17,444 nucleotides of DNA from Clostridiales bacterium UBA4717 (GCA_002404395.1 DHJP01000070.1:1-17444), one strand, 5' to 3'. Shown: positions 7,961 through 15,953, counted from the stretch's first letter. Notes: generated by a model not told the origin, from the letters alone. Numbers and translations: made by a program.

Positions 7961-9421
7961 TTAAAGGCTTTCGTACATTTTAATGTATTCTTTCGCTGAT
8001 GCGCTCCATGAAAAATCATGGGTCATCGCATTTGTGCGCAGTGCTTTCCACTGACGCTTGTTATGATACAGCTCGATCGCGCGCTTGACTGCATCATACA
8101 TATCGTGCGCGTTGTAGGTCTTGAAGGTAATACCGTTTCCGAGTTTGGTTTCGGGATTATACGGCTTTATCGTATCGTAAAGCCCGCCGATCTCGCGCAC
8201 TACCGGAACCGCTCCGTATCTTGAGGCGATCATCTGCGACAGTCCGCAAGGCTCGCTCTTCGACGGCATAAGGAAAATATCCGCGCCGGCATATATCTGC
8301 TTTGAAAGTGCTTTGTTAAAGGCTAACTTTACACCGATGCGGTCGGGATATTTGCCTGCCATGTATGCAAAATAGTCTTCAAGGTCGGTTTCTCCGGTGC
8401 CGAGAAGCACAAACTGCATATCTTCGCAGGTTATCATTTCTTCAAGAATACGTCTCACCAAGTCAAAGCCCTTGTGAGAGGCAAGCCTTGATACCATTGC
8501 CACTATCGGCACATCGCGGCGTTCGGGTAAAGCGAATATTTCCTGGAGCGCCGCTTTTGCCGCGCTTTTGGGAGTCTGGTTTTCGGCGGAGAAATGACGT
8601 TTCAGCTCGGGGTCGGTCTCCGGATTGTAGTAATCGTAGTCTATACCGTTTACGATGCCCGAAATCTTTCCGCGGTTCATCGAAAGAATATAGTGGAGTC
8701 CGCCGGAAAAATATTCGGTCTGTATCTCGTTTGCATAGTTGGGGCTGACGGTAGTTAATTTGTCGCAGCAAACTATCGCGCCCTTGGTAAGATTGATGCA
8801 ACCGTCATATTCTACCACATAACGGTCCCATGAGTCAAGACAAAAAATGTCCGACAGGATCTCAAAGCCGTATATGCCCTGATATTCGATGTTATGTATC
8901 GTGTATACAGCTTTAATATTTGCGTACTCGTCGAAATATCTGTACTTGCGCTTAAGATATATGACGCTCAGCGCGCTCTGCCAATCGTTTGCGTGCAGAA
9001 CATCGGGGAAAAAGCCGATGTGTGGCATCATTTCGAGGACCGCTTTGCAGAAATACGCGTAGCGCTCGCCGTCGTCAAAGCTGCCGTAAAGCGAGGGACG
9101 CTTGAAGTAGTATTCATTGTCGATAAAATAATAGGTGACGTCATCCTTGACAAACTTCCAGATCCCGCAGTATTGCTGACGCCATGACAGGCTTACGTTA
9201 AATTCGCATACCTGTTCCATCAGCGGCTTGTATTTTTCGGTGATCTGCGCGTACATGGGGATCACGACGCGTACATCAAGCGTGGGATCGTCGCGTTTGA
9301 GCGCTGCCGGGAGTGAACCGAGCACGTCGCCGAGTCCCCCGGTGGAAGCGAACGGAGTCGCTTCGCTTCCGACAAATAAAAGCTTTTTCTGCGAACCGAG
9401 ATTGTCGGGTTGATTTTGCAT
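7961..9421 (-). CDS. glgA: Glycogen synthase (ADP-glucose type)
   Basis: GT5 synthase of 486 residues that transfers glucose from ADP-glucose to the end of an alpha-1,4-glucan. The two Rossmann domains are visible: LLFVGSEATPF near the start with TGGLGDV (27-33), HANDWQSAL (143-151), SRLASHKGFDL (311-321) and the C-terminal sugar-nucleotide motif SEPCGLSQMIA (389-399, Glu390). The N-terminal signature usually read as KTGGL is STGGL here (26-30), so the lysine known to contact ADP-glucose in the E. coli enzyme is a serine. The rest is intact, so an active enzyme is still expected. ATG at 9421 follows AAAGGA. The gene lies 27 nt after glgD and 32 nt before glgP, consistent with translation from one mRNA. 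Length is normal for bacterial GlgA. Confidence 0.97.
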   Translation of the reverse strand: MQNQPDNLGSQKKLLFVGSEATPFASTGGLGDVLGSLPAALKRDDPTLDVRVVIPMYAQITEKYKPLMEQVCEFNVSLSWRQQYCGIWKFVKDDVTYYFIDNEYYFKRPSLYGSFDDGERYAYFCKAVLEMMPHIGFFPDVLHANDWQSALSVIYLKRKYRYFDEYANIKAVYTIHNIEYQGIYGFEILSDIFCLDSWDRYVVEYDGCINLTKGAIVCCDKLTTVSPNYANEIQTEYFSGGLHYILSMNRGKISGIVNGIDYDYYNPETDPELKRHFSAENQTPKSAAKAALQEIFALPERRDVPIVAMVSRLASHKGFDLVRRILEEMITCEDMQFVLLGTGETDLEDYFAYMAGKYPDRIGVKLAFNKALSKQIYAGADIFLMPSKSEPCGLSQMIASRYGAVPVVREIGGLYDTIKPYNPETKLGNGITFKTYNAHDMYDAVKRAIELYHNKRQWKALRTNAMTHDFSWSASAKEYIKMYESL

Positions 9422-9448
9422 ATCCTTGTTTTCCTTTCTCAGCGTGGC

Positions 9449-10588
9449 TCAGATCATCTTTCCTTTTTCAATATAAAACGGGAGGGTTTCGTGTCCGGAT
9501 AGGATCCGTCCGTCACGTATGACGGTATTTTTATCGGTAATTACACAGTTCAGAAATACATTTTCGCCGGTGATCGTGTCCTGGAACAGGATCGAATTTT
9601 TAACTATGGTATTTTTGCCGATCTTGACTCCGCGGAAAAGTATGGAGTTTTCAACCGTTCCGTCAATAATGCATCCGTCGGCTATAAGCGAGTTTTTGAC
9701 CAGACCGTCATTTTCGTACTTTGTGGGAGCGGAGTTGCGGACTTTTGTGAATACCGGACGGCTTTTTACGCCGAACAGCTCGCTTCTGATGCCTTCATCG
9801 GAGATCAGATCCATATTATGCCTGTAATATGAGTTGAGCGAGGTCACGTTTGCAAAATATCCGTCATAGCGGTAAGTGCGGAAGCGGCCTTTTCTGATAT
9901 TCGGCATGATAATATCATGATGGAAGCTCTTGTAGCCGTGCGCTATCGCGTCGTCGATGACCTTTTGAATATATTCACGGGTGGCAATAAAGATATTGAG
10001 GTTGATATCCTGAGGGCCGCTGACTCCGTGAGTCGGGAACGGGACGGCGTCGGTGATGATGCCGTCTTCATTTGATTTAAAAATAAAATTCTGCGCCGCA
10101 GTCTCTTCGGTCAGATTTACGTTTTTGACTGCGAACGTAATATCCGCGCCGCTCTTTATGTGGTCGTTTATCATTTCGCTGAGATCGATGTTGCAGATGA
10201 CATCGCAATCCGAGAAAACGATCACATCCGAGGTGAAACGCGAGAGCGAGTAGTTTATGCTCATAAGCGCTTCAAGCCTTGATTTGTAAAGACTGTTGTT
10301 CGCGTTGGCGAAAGAGGTAATATAAGGGGTAAGGATCTTGAGGCCGCCCGAACGTCTGGCAAGATCCCAATCTTTTCCCGACCCGATATGATCGATAAGT
10401 GACTGATAATTGTAATGAGTGATCACGCTGACGTTTGTGATCCCCGAATTGACCATGTTTGAGAGGGCAAAGTCGATAAGTCTGTATTTGCATCCGAAAG
10501 GAATACTTGCCATCGTGCGTTTGCGGGTCAGCTCAGGTATGCTTTTGTCATGAATGTTTGAAAATATTATTCCGCTTGCAGTCGCCAT
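9449..10588 (-). CDS. glgD: ADP-glucose pyrophosphorylase subunit GlgD
   Basis: Protein of 379 residues homologous to GlgC but with a degraded active site, as in Firmicute GlgD. The GlgC loop GGQGSRL has no counterpart here (residues 7-20 read IIFSNIHDKSIPEL), and LSGDH is replaced by FSDCD (125-129). The fold remains: PFGCKYRLIDFALSN (30-44) and a left-handed beta-helix C-terminus with repeated hexapeptides. In Firmicutes GlgD pairs with GlgC and alters its activity and regulation; by itself it is poorly active or inactive. The ATG at 10588 has AAAGGA 10 nt upstream, and the glgC stop codon falls in that interval, only 6 nt before the start. Tight coupling with glgC fits a shared complex. 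Confidence 0.96.
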   Translation of the reverse strand: MATASGIIFSNIHDKSIPELTRKRTMASIPFGCKYRLIDFALSNMVNSGITNVSVITHYNYQSLIDHIGSGKDWDLARRSGGLKILTPYITSFANANNSLYKSRLEALMSINYSLSRFTSDVIVFSDCDVICNIDLSEMINDHIKSGADITFAVKNVNLTEETAAQNFIFKSNEDGIITDAVPFPTHGVSGPQDINLNIFIATREYIQKVIDDAIAHGYKSFHHDIIMPNIRKGRFRTYRYDGYFANVTSLNSYYRHNMDLISDEGIRSELFGVKSRPVFTKVRNSAPTKYENDGLVKNSLIADGCIIDGTVENSILFRGVKIGKNTIVKNSILFQDTITGENVFLNCVITDKNTVIRDGRILSGHETLPFYIEKGKMI

Positions 10589-10594
10589 TTGTGC

Positions 10595-11821
10595 TCAGTC
10601 CTTTCCCTCTTTATTTTCTTTCTGTTTATCGAGAAACGCGCGGTTGACCATTGCTCCCGCCGGAATATTGTCATGCTCGTTTATCGTTAAATTGCCGCCG
10701 ATAAGCGTAATTTTGAATTTGCTCGGCTTCTGCGAGGCGCCGAGGGTGACGTTTTCGCCTATGACCGTATTTGAGTCGATAATTGAATAGCAGACTTCCG
10801 AGTTCTCAAGCAGCTTCGTGTCGCTCATTATAATGGAATCTTTCACTACGGCGCCGGGAGCAACGTATACGCCGCCGAACAGCACCGAGTTTATAACGGT
10901 ACCGTATATTTCACAGCCCTCAGTGATGATGGAGTTGGTTATCGTTGCGTTTCCGCCGACGAAATGCGGCGGGCGTGACTCGCTTCTTGAGTATATTCTC
11001 CATGACATATCGTAGAGATTGAAGGTCGGATTGTCCCCGAGCAGATCCATGTTTGCTTCCCAAAGGCTCGGTATCGTTCCTACGTCTTTCCAATATCCCG
11101 AGAAGCCGTATGCGTACATACTGCAACCGTCGCGAAGCATTGCGGGGATAATGTTTTTGCCGAAATCTTTCGAGGAATTCGGGTCGGCTTCGTCCGCGAC
11201 AAGGTATTTTGTAAGCACTTCGCGGCTGAAAATGTAGATGCCCATTGACGCTTTGGTGCTCTTCGGTTCGGCGGGCTTTTCTTCAAATTCAAGTATGCGT
11301 CCGTTTTCGTCGCAGTTCATAATACCGAAGCGGCTTGCCTGTTCGAGGGGGACGTCAAGCACCGCGATCGTGCAGTCTGCTCCCGTTTTTTTGTGATAGT
11401 CAAGCATTTCACCGTAATTTTGCTTGTAAATGTGGTCGCCCGAGAGCACGAGCACATAATCGGGATCGTAGCGCTCAATAAAGTTGAGATTCTGATATAT
11501 GGCATTTGCAGTGCCCTTATACCAATCCGCCGATTTGTTGCCCTGATACGGCGGAAGCACCATTACTCCGCCGAAAGTGCGGTCAAGATCCCACGGCTGA
11601 CCGTTTCCGATATATTCGTTGAGCACAAGCGGCTGATACTGAGTAAGTACGCCTACTGTGTCTATGCCCGAATTGATACAGTTGGAAAGCGTAAAGTCAA
11701 TAATGCGGTATTTCCCGCCGAAAGGAATGGCGGGCTTTGCGGTTTTTTCGGTCAGGGTGTAAAGCCTGCTTCCCTGACCGCCCGCAAGCAGCATGGCTAT
11801 ACACTCTTTTTTCTTGTACAT
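10595..11821 (-). CDS. glgC: Glucose-1-phosphate adenylyltransferase, catalytic subunit
   Basis: Enzyme of 408 residues that makes ADP-glucose from ATP and glucose-1-phosphate, the committed step of glycogen synthesis. It carries [12 protein letters not shown] (9-20), [11 protein letters not shown] (33-43), LSGDHIYK (126-133) and FEEKP (179-183), followed by a beta-helix C-terminal domain. The start is the ATG at 11821: GGAGG lies 7 nt upstream. A longer reading frame reaches 11890 but would overlap the end of recQ and hide this site. It lies 55 nt downstream of recQ and 6 nt before glgD. Product and subunit assembly with GlgD follow from family knowledge; allosteric effectors cannot be read from the sequence. 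Confidence 0.97.
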   Translation of the reverse strand: MYKKKECIAMLLAGGQGSRLYTLTEKTAKPAIPFGGKYRIIDFTLSNCINSGIDTVGVLTQYQPLVLNEYIGNGQPWDLDRTFGGVMVLPPYQGNKSADWYKGTANAIYQNLNFIERYDPDYVLVLSGDHIYKQNYGEMLDYHKKTGADCTIAVLDVPLEQASRFGIMNCDENGRILEFEEKPAEPKSTKASMGIYIFSREVLTKYLVADEADPNSSKDFGKNIIPAMLRDGCSMYAYGFSGYWKDVGTIPSLWEANMDLLGDNPTFNLYDMSWRIYSRSESRPPHFVGGNATITNSIITEGCEIYGTVINSVLFGGVYVAPGAVVKDSIIMSDTKLLENSEVCYSIIDSNTVIGENVTLGASQKPSKFKITLIGGNLTINEHDNIPAGAMVNRAFLDKQKENKEGKD

Positions 11822-11847
11822 ATGATTCCCTCCGTTTTGTATAATGA

Positions 11848-11864
11848 CCGGTCGCGCAGACCGG
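11848..11864. repeat. Short hairpin in the recQ-glgC gap
   Basis: CCGGTC and GACCGG pair perfectly around the loop GCGCA. There is no U-tract on the minus strand after it (TCATTATACAAAA follows), so it is not a convincing terminator. It could attenuate, or mark an mRNA processing point between recQ and glgC. Confidence 0.35.
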
Positions 11865-11876
11865 GTGGATTCGCGT

Positions 11877-13670
11877 TCAGTCCTTTGCAAGTGCCGAAAG
11901 TATGTTTTTCCCGTAACGGTTGATGCGTTCGTCGGACATTCCGTCGATTCTCGACAGTTCGATTATGTTGCGCGGTCTTGATACGGCAATTCTGTCTATC
12001 GTCAGATCACTCATTATAATATACGGCGGAACGCCGGCAATATCCGCCGCCTTTTTGCGCCAGCATTTCAGCTTTTCCACGGTTTTGACATCGGCTTTCA
12101 GTGTATTCGGAACAAGCGGAGCCGTAGCGACCGTCCGAACGGCTCCCGCTGCGGCGAGCGTTTTTTCAAATTCGGGCGAAAGCTTAAGCACGGGATACTG
12201 CGACCCGCATACTTCAAGGCTGCCTTCGGCGATCATGGCGTCTATCATGTCGCGTATCTTCAATTTCCCCGAGAGCCTGAGAGACCCGAATTCATACAGC
12301 TTGTCAAATCCGCGTTCGATTATCCGCTCGTTTTTCTCACCTGAGAGGATCGAAGCGATCATTGATGCTCCGAAGCGCCCGCCGGTGGCTTTGACAAGCG
12401 CACCTACCGTGAGTTTCACTGAGTTCGGCGTCAGCGCGGTATTCTTTTTAAGGCATACCGAACATTTGCCGCAGGTTTTATTTTTGTATGCTTCGCCGAA
12501 ATAGTCAAGGATGCGCGCTCTCAGACAGCTTTTTGATCCGAAGAGTTTTATAGCGTCGTCGAACTTTTGCCTGTTGACTTCAAGCGAGGCTTCCGCTTCC
12601 TCGGGAAACTCTTCCTTCAGCGCATCAAACGAACGGTCAAGCATGAATTTGCCGACGGCAATATCCGCCTTTGAATACAGCAGTACACACTCGGCGTTTG
12701 CACCGTCTCTGCCGGCACGCCCGGCTTCCTGATAGTAGGATTCCACGCTCAGCGGCATATTATAATGGATAACAAACGAGACGTTTGATTTGTCTATTCC
12801 CATGCCGAATGCGTTGGTGGCAACGATTACGGTTGCGCGGTCGTATACGAAATCTTCCTGGTTTTTGCCTCTTTCGGCATCGGTCAAGCCGGCATGATAT
12901 TTGCAGGCTTCGATACCGCGGTCTCTGAGTGCATCGCATAGCAGGTCGGTCTGCTTGCGTGTAGAGCAATAGATAATGCCGCTTTTGCCGCGGCGTCTGC
13001 GGATAAAGTCAAGTACGTATGAGAATTTGTCTTTCGGATTATCTACGCCGAAATAGAGGTTAGGTCTGTCATAACCTGTGGTTACGCATTTCGGGTCGTG
13101 CAGACACAGCAGATCCGAAATATCGCGTCTGACTCTTTCGGTGGCAGTCGCCGTAAATGCCGCAACTACCGGACGTTTCGGAAGTGTGGCAATGTAGTTG
13201 CTCACGTTTAGATAGCTTCGGCGGAAATCATGCCCCCACTGTGACACACAATGGGCTTCATCGATCGCCACAAGCGAAATGTCAGCACGATGCGAGAACT
13301 GTCTGAAAGAGTCGGTCTCTAACCGCTCGGGAGCAACATATATGATTTTGTACATACCGCGGCTTGCGTTTTTCAGTGCAAGCAAGGTCTGATTCGGCGT
13401 CAGAGAGCTGTTTATGTATGCCGCGCGGACACCTATCTCGCCGAGTGCTGCAACCTGGTCCTTCATCAATGAAATTAACGGAGACACTACTATGGTGATG
13501 CCGCCGAGAAGCAGTGCCGGCAGCTGATAGCATACCGATTTGCCCGAGCCTGTGGGCATAATTGCAAGTACATCGCGTCCGTTAAGTATTGTATCAATTA
13601 CTTCGCGCTGACCGGCTCGAAAGGTGTCATATCCGTAATATTTTTTCAGTTCTTTTTCAAGTTCCGGCAT
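11877..13670 (-). CDS. recQ: ATP-dependent DNA helicase RecQ
   Basis: Superfamily 2 helicase of 597 residues that unwinds DNA 3'-5' in recombination and repair. Motifs in order: Walker A MPTGSGKS (38-45), DEAH (137-140) with the aromatic-rich loop [10 protein letters not shown] (141-150), TATAT (173-177) and motif [12 protein letters not shown] (314-323). The RecQ zinc site is formed by Cys382, Cys400, Cys403 and Cys406. A winged-helix RQC domain follows and an HRDC domain ends the protein (about 525-597), so it is complete. The ATG at 13670 is the start. It has its own near-consensus promoter 51 nt upstream and is the first gene ahead of glgC, 55 nt away on the same strand, with no strong terminator between. 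A functional tie to glycogen is not implied by the enzyme family. Confidence 0.96.
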   Translation of the reverse strand: MPELEKELKKYYGYDTFRAGQREVIDTILNGRDVLAIMPTGSGKSVCYQLPALLLGGITIVVSPLISLMKDQVAALGEIGVRAAYINSSLTPNQTLLALKNASRGMYKIIYVAPERLETDSFRQFSHRADISLVAIDEAHCVSQWGHDFRRSYLNVSNYIATLPKRPVVAAFTATATERVRRDISDLLCLHDPKCVTTGYDRPNLYFGVDNPKDKFSYVLDFIRRRRGKSGIIYCSTRKQTDLLCDALRDRGIEACKYHAGLTDAERGKNQEDFVYDRATVIVATNAFGMGIDKSNVSFVIHYNMPLSVESYYQEAGRAGRDGANAECVLLYSKADIAVGKFMLDRSFDALKEEFPEEAEASLEVNRQKFDDAIKLFGSKSCLRARILDYFGEAYKNKTCGKCSVCLKKNTALTPNSVKLTVGALVKATGGRFGASMIASILSGEKNERIIERGFDKLYEFGSLRLSGKLKIRDMIDAMIAEGSLEVCGSQYPVLKLSPEFEKTLAAAGAVRTVATAPLVPNTLKADVKTVEKLKCWRKKAADIAGVPPYIIMSDLTIDRIAVSRPRNIIELSRIDGMSDERINRYGKNILSALAKD

Positions 13671-13698
13671 ATCCTGACTCTTCCGCGGAGAAAAAATA

Positions 13699-13723
13699 AA
13701 TAATCATGATTTATATGATTATT
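13699..13723. repeat. 9-bp dyad over recQ transcription start
   Basis: AATAATCAT and ATGATTATT form a perfect inverted repeat with a 7-nt spacer. It overlaps the recQ -10 box and the predicted start, the position expected of a repressor operator. The site is AT-rich, so chance cannot be excluded. Confidence 0.4.
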
Positions 13724-13749
13724 ATACTACAAACATATCGTGTTGTAAA
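13721..13749 (-). promoter_or_regulatory. Sigma-A-like promoter for recQ (and possibly the glycogen operon)
   Basis: Minus strand TTTACA (13744-13749) and a perfect TATAAT (13721-13726) with a 17-nt spacer. The predicted start near 13714 leaves a leader of about 44 nt. No other promoter of this quality was seen between recQ and the downstream glg genes. Confidence 0.75.
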
Positions 13750-13870
13750 TACATATTTCACAAAAATATCGTCTTTTTTTTGTCAATTTTATGTAAATTG
13801 AGAGCCAAAATTGCCCCAAAACGGTGTTTTGAGATAAAGAAAGCAAAAAATGTCAGGTGAAGGCCTTGAG

Positions 13871-13923
13871 TTGAACGAGCGACTGCCTCAAGCATGAGCA
13901 CTTGCGGCAGTCGCTTCGTTCGG
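13871..13923. repeat. Long imperfect hairpin downstream of spoIIID
   Basis: GAACGA-GCGACTGCC (13873-13887) pairs with GGCAGTCGC-T-TCGTTC (13906-13921), 15 base pairs with one bulged T. An inner CAAG/CTTG stem (13889-13892, 13901-13904) closes an 8-nt loop. It begins about 10 nt past the spoIIID stop codon. On the minus strand the nearest T-run is about 20 nt further on, so it is not a standard rho-independent terminator. It may be a terminator of another kind, an RNA structure or a repeated palindromic element. The rest of this 262-bp gap, apart from the recQ promoter, shows only an AT-rich tract, a smaller dyad (13784-13800) and a short hairpin (13817-13831). Confidence 0.7.
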
Positions 13924-13932
13924 ATATGGTTG

Positions 13933-14193
13933 TTATACGGAACGTCGGTAGCTTTTATACTTCAGCCGGGTGGCTTCGCCGCCTCTGAGGTGACGCTCAG
14001 ATTTGTTTGTTTCCAAGAGAGCGTGCACCTGAGAGAAAAGCTCACGGTCGAGCCGACAAAGTCTTTCGGTAATATCTTTATGTACGGTAGATTTGGAGAT
14101 CCCGAATTTTCGTGCCGTGCTTCGCACGGTTGACTTGTTTTCGATTATGTAGCACGCAAGCTCAATGACACGCTGCTCGATATAATCCTTCAA
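13933..14193 (-). CDS. spoIIID: Sporulation transcriptional regulator SpoIIID
   Basis: Small DNA-binding protein of 86 residues that acts in the mother cell during sporulation, switching on and off many sigma-E-dependent genes. The similarity to Bacillus SpoIIID runs the full length: the opening KDYIEQR, the helix-turn-helix TVRSTARKFGISKSTVHKD (22-40), and the basic tail RHLRGGEATRLKYK (67-80). The start codon is TTG at 14193, supported by GAGGTGAGG a few nucleotides upstream, and it aligns with the first residue of the family. It sits between recQ and an orphan regulator on the same strand, not in a larger sporulation operon. Upstream, a TTGTCA-N18-CATAAT pair on the minus strand is a weak promoter candidate. 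Its presence indicates an endospore-forming host. Confidence 0.96.
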   Translation of the reverse strand: MKDYIEQRVIELACYIIENKSTVRSTARKFGISKSTVHKDITERLCRLDRELFSQVHALLETNKSERHLRGGEATRLKYKSYRRSV

Positions 14194-14270
14194 AAAGCCT
14201 CACCTCATATACTTCTTTATACAAAAATATATGACGGTGTCGTAATTATTATGTGATTATATTATCATAC

Positions 14271-14299
14271 TTGACAAAATTGCCGCGCGTGAATATAAT
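14271..14299 (+). promoter_or_regulatory. Perfect consensus sigma-A promoter pointing antisense to the orphan regulator
   Basis: Plus strand TTGACA (14271-14276), 17 nt, TATAAT (14294-14299): twelve of twelve consensus bases at the best spacing. The predicted start near 14306 would send RNA through the 3' end of the minus-strand regulator gene and on toward radC. No plus-strand reading frame with a ribosome binding site follows closely, so an antisense RNA or a long radC leader is the likely product. Confidence 0.6.
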
Positions 14300-14309
14300 T
14301 ATTTCATAT

Positions 14310-14915
14310 TTATATCCGTGTCGTTTTCTTTGTGTAAACATATCCTTTGCCGCGGACAGAGCGAATGTAGGCGTCGTCGGTGACTTCAGACAGTTTTTTG
14401 CGCAGATAGTTTATGTAAACATCAACTATATTTGAATTTTCACTGTCGGTCTCCCACACGGCATGGATTATTTCTTTTCTGTCGACGACACGTTCGGGAT
14501 TCTCCGCAAAGAAGTTGAAGAGCGTTGCCTCACGTTTTGAGAGCCTGACGCATTTACCCGAAGCTGTGAGGAGATTTCCGCTTAACTTCGGTAATCTGTC
14601 GGGGGCAAAAGCTGCGGCTTCGTATGTGCGTCTGAGCATGATGCGAAAATGCTCCCAGGCAAAGGGATAAACGAGAATGTTTTCGCTTCGTTCAGTCGGG
14701 GTATCGACGTTTTTGGTTATAAGTATCGTTTGAGCGGCGCTGATATTTGCGGGTATTCTCTCTTTGTCGGTCAGATCTATTATATTGATGATCCCGTTGC
14801 ACTCATCGGAGCGCACGGCGTCAAGTCCCAACTCCGAGCACAGCAATACTAAGGTTCTTGACAACTGTTCGTTTTCCGATATGATATTGACGGCGGCGTT
14901 TTTATTCGTTCTCAA
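14310..14915 (-). CDS. OmpR/PhoB-type winged-helix regulator with degenerate receiver domain
   Basis: Predicted DNA-binding protein of 201 residues. The C-terminal domain (about 108-200) is a typical OmpR-type winged helix: RLSKREATLFNFFAENP (124-140), VVDRKEIIHAVW (143-154), VDVYINYLRKKL (164-175) and the wing IRSVRGKGYVYT (184-195). The N-terminal 95 residues resemble a receiver but look reduced: a possible phospho-Asp is Asp47, while the acidic pair has become Glu14-Asn15 and the usual Lys-Pro near the end is Tyr83-Pro84. No sensor kinase gene is present nearby. The TTG at 14915 is preferred because AAGGAG lies 9 nt upstream, and because the promoter at 14986-15014 falls inside the longer frame that reaches 15062. 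Target genes are unknown. Confidence 0.75.
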   Translation of the reverse strand: MRTNKNAAVNIISENEQLSRTLVLLCSELGLDAVRSDECNGIINIIDLTDKERIPANISAAQTILITKNVDTPTERSENILVYPFAWEHFRIMLRRTYEAAAFAPDRLPKLSGNLLTASGKCVRLSKREATLFNFFAENPERVVDRKEIIHAVWETDSENSNIVDVYINYLRKKLSEVTDDAYIRSVRGKGYVYTKKTTRI

Positions 14916-14985
14916 AGCTTGACACTCCTTTGTTCGTTCTGACGTAACGGTGCAAAAAGGTTGCTTTAAATTGTCCGTTACATTG

Positions 14986-15014
14986 ATTTTAACCCGAATT
15001 TTTGCAAATTTCAA
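14986..15014 (-). promoter_or_regulatory. Sigma-A-like promoter of the winged-helix regulator
   Basis: Minus strand TTGAAA (15009-15014) and TAAAAT (14986-14991) with a 17-nt spacer. The predicted start near 14979 gives a leader of about 64 nt ending in AAGGAG. Inverted arms TAACGG (14945-14950) and CCGTTA (14975-14980) flank the early leader and could be an operator or RNA stem. Confidence 0.6.
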
Positions 15015-15064
15015 CCGATTTTTTTGAATATTTGAGAAAACAGCGTAAATACAAGGGCGCAATC

Positions 15065-15892
15065 ATGCAAAAGAACACCGAAAAAACGAAAACAGTAAAA
15101 ATAACGGCAGAGGATATAAAGCTCAGAAAGGCACATCGCAAACGGCTGAAGGCGCGGTTCTGCTCACAAGTGAAGACCGGCAGAGACGAGATGGAGGACA
15201 ACCGTATGCTTGAGCTTTTGTTGACCTATGCTCTGCCGCAAAAGGATGTATACCCGCTTGCCAACATATTGCTTGCAAAATTCGGCAGTCTTGACGAAAT
15301 TTTTGCGGCGGATATTGAGGCGCTCGTGGCAGTTACGGGAATTAAGGAGCATACTGCACTGCTTCTGAAGCTCGTTCCCGCACTTAACCGCAGGCGAGCC
15401 GTTTCGCGCAGCGAACAAAAGTATTATCGTGAAGAAAAAGATATAGTCGAGCTTTTGCACGGAAGATTCTGCGAAGCGAGGGAGGAGCTTGTTGTCGCGG
15501 CGTTGTTTTCCGCGAGAGGAAGGCTTATCGTTTGCGATACGGTCTCGGTCGGTACGTCGCAGAGCTGCCCGGTAGATGTGGCGAAGCTTACCGCCTTGCT
15601 CGGACAGCAGGGGGCAAAGTATCTAGTGATCGCGCATAATCACCCGAGCGGCAACGTGTCTCCGTCGGCGCAGGATATGCAGGTGCTGACAGTCATTGAA
15701 AGTATAACTGCCATGACTCAGACCACTTTACTTGAGGCTTATGTCTTTGCGGGAGACGAATACGTGTCGCTCATAAAGGCAAAAAATGCGGTTGATAAAG
15801 TCAGGATCGACTATGGGGAGGACACGGTTTCGTATATATTCGGAGAGGGGCTTGACGATACCGACGAGGCGATAATCGAAAAGCACCGATAA
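15065..15892 (+). CDS. radC: RadC-family JAB/MPN domain protein
   Basis: Protein of 275 residues. After a lysine/arginine-rich start comes a helix-hairpin-helix region (about 82-104) and then the JAMM metalloprotease-like domain with His191, His193 (AHNHPSG, 190-196) and Asp204, the expected zinc ligands. RadC was once linked to DNA repair, but its biochemical role is unsettled. The family's late motif LDHxxxG reads LEAYVFA here (223-229), so this is a divergent member. I prefer the ATG at 15065, with AAGGG 7 nt upstream, over an in-frame TTG at 15002. It diverges from the winged-helix regulator and is followed 72 nt later by pncB on the same strand, perhaps co-transcribed. Its own promoter is not clear. 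Confidence 0.88.
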   Translation: MQKNTEKTKTVKITAEDIKLRKAHRKRLKARFCSQVKTGRDEMEDNRMLELLLTYALPQKDVYPLANILLAKFGSLDEIFAADIEALVAVTGIKEHTALLLKLVPALNRRRAVSRSEQKYYREEKDIVELLHGRFCEAREELVVAALFSARGRLIVCDTVSVGTSQSCPVDVAKLTALLGQQGAKYLVIAHNHPSGNVSPSAQDMQVLTVIESITAMTQTTLLEAYVFAGDEYVSLIKAKNAVDKVRIDYGEDTVSYIFGEGLDDTDEAIIEKHR

Positions 15893-15925
15893 TGTCGGAC
15901 TTCGGCATAAAAACAAGCGCCGCGG

Positions 15926-15953
15926 GCAAATAATATGGTAAAGACTTATTTGC
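15926..15953 (+). promoter_or_regulatory. Inverted repeat abutting the pncB ribosome binding site
   Basis: GCAAATAA and TTATTTGC form a perfect 8-bp stem with a 12-nt loop. The right arm ends directly before GGAGG (15954-15958). It could control translation, act as a protein operator, or be chance. No known riboswitch was recognised here. Confidence 0.4.

Noticed and set aside
10595..11890. A longer GlgC starting at 11890
   Set aside because: It would overlap recQ, and the strong GGAGG site lies inside it, 7 nt before the ATG at 11821.
13771..13786. TTGACA near an eight-T tract as a second recQ promoter
   Set aside because: No acceptable -10 box occurs at 16-19 nt on the minus strand.
14310..15062. 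A 250-residue form of the winged-helix regulator starting at 15062
   Set aside because: The likely promoter lies inside this extension, and AAGGAG precedes the internal TTG at 14915; the extra residues match no receiver sequence.
15002..15064. RadC start at the TTG at 15002
   Set aside because: No ribosome binding site precedes it; AAGGG precedes the ATG at 15065.
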